Assembly (NCBI GenBank): GCA_013202935.1
Contig: JABMRG010000063.1
Coordinates: 1 to 8,998 of the forward strand
DNA: 8,998 bases
DNA from: Candidatus Omnitrophota bacterium
GTDB taxonomy: Bacteria; Omnitrophota; Gorgyraeia; JABMRG01
Reading direction: 5' to 3'
Of the stretch, positions 1 through 7,000 are shown one piece after another. Positions within the stretch are counted from its first letter, which is position 1, and every line of letters starts with the position of its first letter. The notes under the pieces are model-generated. The model saw nothing but the letters and a program-made list of their open reading frames with translations. It did no database searches and was not told the origin of the DNA. The position numbers were made by a program, and so were the translations under genes.

Positions 1-2342
1 ACGCAGAATATGAAGAAGGGGTTGTCAAGTCGATAAAGATAATAGCCAACCCTTATGCCATAGTGCCTGAAGGGCTTGATGAGTATTTTTATGCCCTGGA
101 CTATATTATCGTAACACCCGATTCAAACCAGCCTTATAAGATATCATTATCTGAAGATAATAAGGTAATAGCAATAGAGATAGGACAGCTCAAAGAGCCC
201 AAGCTAGTAGTATCTCAGGCAAGACCCATAGGTGCTGAGATTAGCAAAGGAAAGGTCTCACAGGAACTTACCAAAGAAGAAGAGATTGAATACCCTGAAG
301 AAGCAGTGGAGCTTTCACAGGAGGAATTAAAATTAACAGAAGAGGAGACCATTGTAGAACTTCCATATGGGGACATAGATGAACATATTATAGATTATAT
401 GCATTGTGAGATATTGGATGATTCTTCGCTTGTTGTGATATCAACAAATAATAGTGTTGGCTTTGAGGTATCAAGAAGATACTATCCTACATTTGATATA
501 ATCCTTAAACCCCAGGATACACTTTATACCGATCTTGAGGACACAATAGAGATAGAGAATGCATATGTAAAACATCTAGAAATAATAAGGGACAATACAA
601 AAGCGGTCCCTGATATACTTGATGAATATTTCTATCCCATTAAACATATCCTTATAAAGCCTACAGGAGAGTTCCCATTAGACTTCTACTCCAATGATGA
701 TGCTACTGTAACTATATTAGAGATGTACTATCCAAAACCAAAAGTAGTTGTTAGAGAAGAAGAAAAGATGCCTGAGGTAAAGATGGAGAAGCTTGAACCT
801 AAACCAGAAGAGATAAGGCTTGAGCCTGAGATGAGAAAAGAACTTATGAAGGAACTGAAAGAGGAGATTAAAAAAGAAGGCCTTCTGAAAGAGGAGAAGA
901 TCGCTGGACTTAAAAAAGAAGAGATAGAAAAACGCAAACAAGAAGCAGAAAGTATGGTAGAGGCGATAGGAAAAGAACTCTTACGAGACCTTTTCGTGAA
1001 GGGCAAAGGTATACTCTCATTAACTGACGCACAGACTGTTGCCGTTGAAAGTAGCCCTAAGGTCAAGACCGCAAAGAAAGAGGTCCAGCTTGCAAAACTA
1101 AAAAAGAGAGAAGCGCTCCGCACCCTGTTCCCGAACGTAAAACTCAAGGCTTCTCACACAGAAGGCGATGTTTTTGAAGAAGGGGAATTTACAGAAGAGC
1201 TCTATTCGATTGAGGCAGAACACCCGCTTTATCAGGGTAGAAGGCTCTGGAATACATACAAACAGAGCAAGGTAAATGTGAAAGTAGCAAAATCAAAATA
1301 TGATAAGACCGTCTATGATATCGATTACAAAGTAGCTCAAGGCTATTATGAGACAGTAACAGCCATTATGAACATAAGGTTGCAGAAAGACCTATTGCAG
1401 AAGGCTGAAAGCGTATTGAAACTTGCCGAGGCAAGGCACAATAGAGGCCTAAGTACAGACCTTGAGATCTTAAATGTAAGGTCTCGCTACAACCAGGTAC
1501 AGTTCCAACTTGCTACCGCAGAGAGAGACTTAGCCTTAGCAAGATTTAAACTTAAACAAGCTATGAATCTGGATATAAACGAAAAAACAATAGACCTGGC
1601 CGAGGTTGATACAGAGCTTCCATTCAAAGTTATCGATGTAAACTTAGAAAGATGCCTTGAGCTTTCATCAGAGAACCACCCGGATATACTGGTAAATAAT
1701 CTTCTGGTTGAATCTAATAAGTATGGAGCAAAAATAGCAAGAGGCAAAAAAAGCTTTAAGGTGGATTTGACCAGCTCTTATGGCATAGCAGATTCATATT
1801 ATGCTACAGAACCCAAAGATTTAGAACCTGAGTGGAGCGTAGGTATTAAGGTAAGCAAGCCCTTCTGGGGGCATACCCCCTCGTATTCGTTTAGCAAGGA
1901 AAAGACGAGCAGAAAACTTGGGCAGACAGATAAGACAGGCTCGACAGTAAACGCAGGCGAAATAGCCTTATTTGATAAAGATATTATGGGAGTCAACTCA
2001 GAGATAAAAGAAGCGCGGATAAATAAAGAGAAAGCAGAGAACGACCTTATAGATACACGGCGCAATATATCACTTGAGGTTAAGGAGGCATATTATAATT
2101 ATCAGGAATCTATTATACAGGTTAAGAATTCACTGGCAAAGGTTCGTTTCCAGGAAGAGGCTGTAAAGGTAGCAAAGGCCCAGTCTGAATTAAATGAAGC
2201 GCTCCAGTCACAGCTTCTGGAGGCGATGATACAGTTGGCTGATGAGAAAGCCGTATATATAAAGGCCTTATCCGATTTCAACCTGGCATTGGCAAAGCTT
2301 AATAAGTCAGTTGGTATAAAGAACTATTTTAGTGTTGACTAA
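1..2342 (+). CDS. TolC-family outer-membrane channel protein with N-terminal repeat extension, 5' partial
   Basis: This is the outer-membrane exit duct of the tripartite pump. The frame is open from base 3 to the TAA at 2340-2342 with no stop before the window edge, so the true start lies upstream. A GTG at 63 is the first possible start but is probably internal, because the upstream codons continue the same protein. Residues below count from that GTG. Residues 1-230 hold diverged repeats. Residues 232-318 are a highly charged, probably helical stretch rich in E and K. From about 317 to 750 there are two outer-membrane efflux (OEP) halves, with long amphipathic helices (about 400-500 and 645-750) and barrel-like strands such as WSVGIKVSKPFWG (591-603). 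A usual TolC protein is 420-500 residues, so the N-terminal extension is the odd part. No signal peptide is visible because the 5' end is missing. The adaptor gene follows 15 bp downstream. The OEP assignment is secure; the role of the extension is unknown. Confidence 0.88.
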   Translation, partial: AEYEEGVVKSIKIIANPYAIVPEGLDEYFYALDYIIVTPDSNQPYKISLSEDNKVIAIEIGQLKEPKLVVSQARPIGAEISKGKVSQELTKEEEIEYPEEAVELSQEELKLTEEETIVELPYGDIDEHIIDYMHCEILDDSSLVVISTNNSVGFEVSRRYYPTFDIILKPQDTLYTDLEDTIEIENAYVKHLEIIRDNTKAVPDILDEYFYPIKHILIKPTGEFPLDFYSNDDATVTILEMYYPKPKVVVREEEKMPEVKMEKLEPKPEEIRLEPEMRKELMKELKEEIKKEGLLKEEKIAGLKKEEIEKRKQEAESMVEAIGKELLRDLFVKGKGILSLTDAQTVAVESSPKVKTAKKEVQLAKLKKREALRTLFPNVKLKASHTEGDVFEEGEFTEELYSIEAEHPLYQGRRLWNTYKQSKVNVKVAKSKYDKTVYDIDYKVAQGYYETVTAIMNIRLQKDLLQKAESVLKLAEARHNRGLSTDLEILNVRSRYNQVQFQLATAERDLALARFKLKQAMNLDINEKTIDLAEVDTELPFKVIDVNLERCLELSSENHPDILVNNLLVESNKYGAKIARGKKSFKVDLTSSYGIADSYYATEPKDLEPEWSVGIKVSKPFWGHTPSYSFSKEKTSRKLGQTDKTGSTVNAGEIALFDKDIMGVNSEIKEARINKEKAENDLIDTRRNISLEVKEAYYNYQESIIQVKNSLAKVRFQEEAVKVAKAQSELNEALQSQLLEAMIQLADEKAVYIKALSDFNLALAKLNKSVGIKNYFSVD
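66..728 (+). repeat. Diverged protein-level repeats in the channel protein's N-terminal extension
   Basis: Two units are clear. One is at 66-185, with VPEGLDEYFY followed by IIVTP and then a short beta-like segment. The other is at 609-728, with VPDILDEYFY followed by ILIKP. They share the pattern VPxxLDEYFYxxxxIxxxP and similar spacing. A weaker third unit at about 477-584 has YYPTFDIILKP. The DNA of the units has diverged, so these are old domain duplications and not recent tandem repeats. The short alternating strands recall the periplasmic AMIN domain, but the match is too weak to name the family. The region should be periplasmic if the protein keeps TolC topology. Confidence 0.6.
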
Positions 2343-2344
2343 AT

Positions 2345-2350
2345 AAGGAG
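2345..2350 (+). promoter_or_regulatory. Ribosome binding site of the adaptor gene
   Basis: AAGGAG lies 7 bases before the ATG at 2358, in the short gap after the channel gene's stop. It fixes the adaptor start. It is the only strong Shine-Dalgarno sequence at a gene start in this window; neither permease start has one. Confidence 0.8.
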
Positions 2351-2357
2351 TGACAAA

Positions 2358-3860
2358 ATGAGTGCTTTTGGTTTTAGATTTGGCAAGAAAAAACCCGTAG
2401 ATTTCTCTAAGATGAAGGAAAATCTCAACCCCAATAACAATAAAGAAGAAAGTTCTCCAGATGAGGCTGCAGCGAAAAGTCCGGTAGAAGATAACTCGGT
2501 TGATAAGCGGCAGGAGGCTATCAGTAGGCCGACAGCCGAGGAAAATTCCACAGAACCTCGCGAAGCCGCTAGCCAAACGGAAAAGACAGAGCAGGCCCAA
2601 CCAAGCCAAGGGGACAATAAACCACCCACCCCAAAAAAGTTATCAGGTAAAAAGCTTCCAGTGAAGCCCCTTGTTCTTTTAGCCTTGCTTGTTCTCTTTG
2701 TTGGCATAGCTATTTTTGTAATAGGCCCAAGGCTTATACCTAAGATAGCAGAGAAGATAAAACTGCCCGAGGTCTTTACAAAATTTATGCCAACGAAAGA
2801 GGCTGAAGAAGAACTGATAACATCGGAAGAGGAAGCGATTGAAGAACTTGTTACTGTAAGGACATACCGTGTTGCAAGAGGAGACTTTATAGATGTCCTT
2901 CCTTCTATGGGCAATATAAAAGGAGACCGTGAGATAGAACTCAGGTTTTCAGTAAACGGTATAATAGATTCGCTAAACTTCTTTGAAGGAGATCTGCTTA
3001 GAAAAGGAGATATTGTAGCAACGCTCGATCAGAAAGACGCCCTCTTAAAACTTGAATACTCAAAGAGCAAACTCAAAACCCAAGAGATAGCGGAGGAAGC
3101 TGCTAAGAAAAAACTCCAGATACACCAGATGCTCTACGATGATGGCATAATAATAAAACCAAAGCTTGAGGAGGTAGAGCTTGAATCCAGGGGCGCAAAA
3201 TCACAAAAAGATGCCGCACAAAAAGAAGTAGAGTTTGCGTTAGCTGAACTTGATAAAACCTATCTCTATTCACCTATAAATGGAGTAATGGGAACAAGAG
3301 ATGCTGAGATCGGCGAGTTTGTGACCTCCAATGTAAAAATAGCATCTCTATATGACACCTCTACCGTATTGGCAGAGATGGGTGTTATTGAGAAGGATAT
3401 CAGCAGGATAGCATTAGGCCAAAAAGCTAAGGTGAACGTAGATACATATCCCGGTGTTGACTTTGAAGGTAAGATTGAGAATATAGCCCCTATAATAGAA
3501 GGAAAATCCCGCACACTTACAACAAAGATAAGGATAAAGAATGATAACCCAAGGGGCACACTGCTTCCAGGTATGTTTGCCCGTATATGGATATCGGTTT
3601 ATGAGAAGAAAAATACCATAAAGCTGCCCTCCTCTTGTGTGTATGATTTAGATAATGACGGCGAATTTGATTCTGTTTATGCGGTAAGTGATGAGAATAT
3701 CGCCAAAGCAAAACAGGTAAAGATCGGATATGTTTCAACAGACTATGTCGAAATAGTCGATGGCCTGCGCGAAGGCGAACAGGTAGTCTCTGAGGCTATG
3801 GCAGAATTAAAAGATGATGTTAAGGTAGATGTAATAGAAGTACAGGAGCCTATATTATAA
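2358..3860 (+). CDS. RND efflux periplasmic adaptor subunit (HlyD/MFP family) with cytoplasmic N-terminal extension
   Basis: This is the membrane-fusion protein that links the inner-membrane permease to the TolC-like channel. Residues 1-103 are hydrophilic and low in complexity, rich in E, K, P, S and N. One membrane helix follows at about 104-126 (core PLVLLALLVLFVGIAIFVIG), which places residues 1-103 in the cytoplasm. The periplasmic part has the usual order: half lipoyl/barrel-sandwich domain at about 190-225 (the INSLNFFEG-like segment reads IIDSLNFFEGDLLRKGD), an alpha-helical hairpin at about 226-298, the second half lipoyl domain at 300-335 (TYLYSPINGVMG), a beta-barrel at about 338-412 (ending PRGTLLPGMFARI) and a membrane-proximal domain from about 420 (IKLPSSCVYD, DGLREGEQVV). 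At 500 residues it is longer than the usual 350-400, mostly through the cytoplasmic extension. It has no lipobox or cleavable signal. Residues 430-438 form a DxDxDGxxD loop. The substrate cannot be read from the sequence. Confidence 0.93.
   Translation: MSAFGFRFGKKKPVDFSKMKENLNPNNNKEESSPDEAAAKSPVEDNSVDKRQEAISRPTAEENSTEPREAASQTEKTEQAQPSQGDNKPPTPKKLSGKKLPVKPLVLLALLVLFVGIAIFVIGPRLIPKIAEKIKLPEVFTKFMPTKEAEEELITSEEEAIEELVTVRTYRVARGDFIDVLPSMGNIKGDREIELRFSVNGIIDSLNFFEGDLLRKGDIVATLDQKDALLKLEYSKSKLKTQEIAEEAAKKKLQIHQMLYDDGIIIKPKLEEVELESRGAKSQKDAAQKEVEFALAELDKTYLYSPINGVMGTRDAEIGEFVTSNVKIASLYDTSTVLAEMGVIEKDISRIALGQKAKVNVDTYPGVDFEGKIENIAPIIEGKSRTLTTKIRIKNDNPRGTLLPGMFARIWISVYEKKNTIKLPSSCVYDLDNDGEFDSVYAVSDENIAKAKQVKIGYVSTDYVEIVDGLREGEQVVSEAMAELKDDVKVDVIEVQEPIL
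3645..3671 (+). other. DxDxDGxxD calcium-loop-like motif in the adaptor
   Basis: Residues 430-438 of the adaptor read DLDNDGEFD, with acidic residues at loop positions 1, 3, 5 and 9 and glycine at 6. This is the spacing of EF-hand-like and integrin-type calcium loops. It sits at the hairpin turn where adaptor proteins usually have a short DG turn between two strands (here SSCVYD and SVYAV). Calcium binding is inferred from the motif alone. Confidence 0.5.
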
Positions 3861-3890
3861 TTGTATGGAATTTATCAAAATTCCATACAA
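3861..3890. repeat. Perfect 13-bp inverted repeat with 4-base spacer, directly after the adaptor stop codon
   Basis: The arm TTGTATGGAATTT at 3861-3873 is exactly complementary to 3878-3890, with ATCA between. It starts at the base after the adaptor's TAA. As RNA it would form a strong 13-bp hairpin. The bases that follow (CTGGGGG) are not a T-run, so it is not a classical intrinsic terminator. It could be an mRNA-stabilising or attenuating hairpin. As duplex DNA it has the symmetry of an operator for a dimeric regulator. The structure is directly visible; the function is open. Confidence 0.85.
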
Positions 3891-3902
3891 CTGGGGGTTT
3901 TA

Positions 3903-3924
3903 AAGGGGGTGCAGGCACCCCCTT
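3903..3924. repeat. G/C-rich inverted repeat in the adaptor-permease gap
   Basis: AAGGGGGTGC at 3903-3912 is complementary to GCACCCCCTT at 3915-3924. In RNA the real loop would be CAGG, with a 9-bp stem. It lies 12 bases after the first inverted repeat. A second G-run at 3893-3897 could pair with the same C-run, so alternative structures are possible. No T-run follows on either strand. Confidence 0.75.
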
Positions 3925-3940
3925 AAGGGGTAACAGCGGA

Positions 3941-3965
3941 ACAATGCGACGTAAAGAAGCATTGT
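3941..3965. repeat. 7-bp inverted repeat in the adaptor-permease gap
   Basis: ACAATGC at 3941-3947 is complementary to GCATTGT at 3959-3965, with an 11-base loop. It is weaker than the two upstream repeats and could be chance on its own. It is listed because it belongs to a run of four stem-forming segments. Confidence 0.5.
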
Positions 3966-3975
3966 GTAGCGCCAT

Positions 3976-3991
3976 AGGGGCGGCAGCCCCT
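3976..3991. repeat. 6-bp G/C-rich inverted repeat upstream of the first permease gene
   Basis: AGGGGC at 3976-3981 is complementary to GCCCCT at 3986-3991, with loop GGCA. It ends about 35 bases before the ATG at 4026. It is too far upstream to cover the start codon directly. It is the last of the four stems in the gap. Confidence 0.55.
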
Positions 3992-4025
3992 TTGGATAAA
4001 TTAAGAGTGAAACGAATTAATTTAT

Positions 4026-7000
4026 ATGGCGATATTCTTCTTCGTAGTACTAGTATTCATAGTTGTGCTGAGCTCAAAATTACCGGGCTTTTCAGTGCGA
4101 CGGCCTATAATGACCATAATGGTCTTTGTAGGTATCTCTCTACTAGGGCTTCTCTGCTGGTTTAAGCTTCCGCAGGAACTATACCCACCCATAACCTATC
4201 CTCAACTCAGCGTCGTTACCTTCTACAAGGATGCTGCACCTGAAGAGATGGAGATACTTATCACAAAGCCTGCTGAAGAGGCTGTTGGCACAGTAAGCGG
4301 CGTGCGCAAGATAAGCTCTATCTCTAAAGAAGAAGTCTCTCTTGTTATGGCAGAGTTTAACTGGGGTACAAATATGGACTTCGCAGCAATGGGGGTAAGG
4401 GAGAAGATAGACCTTATAAAGGAAAGCCTGCCGCGCGGTTCAGAAGACCCTATTGTTATGAAGTATAACCCGTTTGAACTACCGGTTATGGTCTTAAATA
4501 TAAGTGCTAAAAATACCTCTCCGGCTGAACTAAGAAGTGTTGTCAATAAGATTATAAAGAATGAGCTTGAGAAGGCGGAAGGTGTAGCAGCTGCTGAAGT
4601 AACAGGCGGGCTTATCCCAGAGATACTTATTGAGATAAATCAGGATCGGCTCATGTCCAAAGGCCTGGCCCTCAACAAGGTGGTTGAGTTTATAAGCAAG
4701 GCTAACCTTAATTATCCTGCCGGCACAATTGAAGAGAGCTTTTACGAATACCTGATAAGAACCATGGGTGAATTCAAGGTGATTAAAGAGGTTGGTGAGG
4801 TAGTAGTAGGTATAGATGAGAGGGAGAAAAAAGATGAATTTGGCTCACGCGGCGGAATAGCAGATCCACAGGCAAAGAGGGACCAGGGGATAAAAGATAG
4901 CCGCCTAATACTGCTTAAAGATATAGGTACTGTAAAGAGTACATTCAAAGACAAGACATCCATATCCCGCTATAATGGTAAGGATAATATAACAGTATCT
5001 ATACAGAAACAGGCTGATGCGCATACTCTATGGGTGGCAAATAGCGTAAAGGAGATCGTCTCTCAGCTTAAGAAGATGGTGCCGAAGGATGTTCGCATAG
5101 ATATCATCACAGACCAGTCACAGGCCATAAGGACCAATATACAGGGCGTAAGAGACGCTGCCCTGCAGGGTGGAATCTTAGCGTTTTTGGTACTATTGCT
5201 TTTTCTGCGTAATGTAAGAAGCGCTGCTATAGTTGCGTTGAATATACCTCTTTCAATTATTGCTGTATTTTCATTTATGCTTTCTGGAGGCATAACCTTA
5301 AATATGATATCACTTGGCGGATTGGCGCTTGGTGTAGGTATGCTCGTTGATAACAGCATAGTTGTTGTTGAAAATATATACAGGCACCGTCAGGAAGAGA
5401 AGAAAGATGCAAAAGAGGGCAGTGTTTATGGAGCCACCGAAGTAAGTGCAGCCATTACAGGTTCTACGCTTACCACATTGGCTGTATTTTTACCTATGGC
5501 ATTTGTATTTGGAATAGCAGGCCAGATTTGTAATGACCTATCCTGGACAGTTGCAGCATCTCTTTTAATATCGCTTGCGCTTGCTCTGACGCTTACCCCA
5601 ATAGCGATCTGTTTTTTGGTCAAAAAAATCCCAGGGGTAATAGCCGAAGAAAGCCAGGATCTGATCGGAAGGTTCATAGGCACTTTACAGGAAATGACCC
5701 ACAATGTGCTTGTATTCTTCCTGGACCATAAGGCGCTCTGCCTGGGCGTGGTAGGAGCTATATTTGTAGTCTCATGCCTGCTCTTTCCTGTTCTTGACAC
5801 AGAACTTCTTCCAAAGGTAGACCAGGGACAGTTTATAGTAAAGCTTGATCTTCCTCCAGGCACAAGGCTTGAATTTACAGATACTGTCTCGCAGCGGATA
5901 GAGTCCTACATTCTTGAGATGCGGGAAGTAAAAGGTGTTACTGTAAATATCGGCTCTACAAAAGAGAAGAAAGGAACAGCTCTTCTTGAGACAAGAGGCC
6001 CAAACCAGGCTCAGCTTCTTGTAAACCTAAAACCTCTGGCTCGGCTTGGAAAGAGTGGTGAAGGGTATCGTACTATACCTACATCAGATGTTGTGCAAAA
6101 ACTAGAGAAGATACTCAAACCTCAAGATCTCAGCGGGGCACATATAGAGTATATATTGCAGGAGAGTCCGTTTCAGTCTGCACTTCAAGCAGGCGCCCCG
6201 GTTGTAATCGAGGTTAAAGGGCAGGACCTCGCTAAACTAAAAGGGATTACAGATGATGTTGAGAAAAAATTAAAAAGCATACCAGGAATATACAGCATAA
6301 GGAATACTCTCACAGATCCGGCTCCTGAGGTTAAGATAAGCGTATTTAAGAAAAAGGCCGCAACATTCAATATCTCGACGAGCGACATAGCTGTTACAGC
6401 ACAGACTGCGATCAAGGGTTATCTGGCTACAAAGTTTAAAGAAGAAGGAGAGGAGATAGATATACGGGTGCGCCTGCGTAAGCAGGACCGTGACAACATG
6501 CCGAAAGTAAGAAGGTTAGAGATGCAGTCTCCTCTGGGCATAAATGTGCCTCTTGCAGAGCTTGCCTATTTCAGCGTTGGGAAGGGGCCTACTGAAATAA
6601 AGAGAAAAGATCAGGAGAGAGTGGTTATTGTAACTGCTAATATTTTTAAGAGATCTTTTAAGAAAGTGACGAATTCGGTCGCGTCTATGCTAAAGGGGCT
6701 TAAGATGCCGGTTGGCTACTCAGCTGAACTTACAGGTGAGAAGGAACAGATACAAGACTCTTTTAGAAGCTTGCGAAATGCCCTTATACTTTCGATACTA
6801 CTTGTCTTTATGATCATGGCGTCACAGTTTGAATCATTATGGCAGCCCTTTGTAATACTCTTTACAGTGCCACTTTCAATAATAGGTGTTATCCTGATAC
6901 TTTTCTTAACCGCGACACCCATTAGCATAATGGTACTTTTAGGTGTAATTGTCCTGGGCGGGCTTGTCGTAAACAACGGTATTGTGCTGGTAGATTATAC

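Noticed and set aside
3861..3930. Intrinsic transcription terminator after the adaptor gene
   Set aside because: The stems are strong, but no T-run follows either of them on either strand, and the genes downstream belong to the same pump.
3893..3980. G-quadruplex formed by the G-runs in the gap
   Set aside because: The runs are separated by about 7, 17 and 46 bases, and the C-run between them would more readily pair as a duplex stem.
3992..4026. Internal sigma-70-like promoter before the first permease (TTGGAT with a downstream TTTATA)
   Set aside because: The spacing between the two boxes is about 23 bases, too long, and the A+T-rich context makes chance matches likely.
3944..4165. Small open frame of 73 codons across the adaptor-permease gap and the permease start
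   Set aside because: It overlaps the permease gene in another frame, has no ribosome site, and its second half is a shadow of the conserved RND N-terminus.
5349..5354. Loss of the second TM4 acid (D442-N443 in place of the Asp-Asp pair of AcrB) and of the TM10 Lys as signs of an inactive pump
   Set aside because: The VDNS/VDNA and VNNxIVLVD forms are common in working RND pumps outside the AcrB group, and the key first Asp is present.
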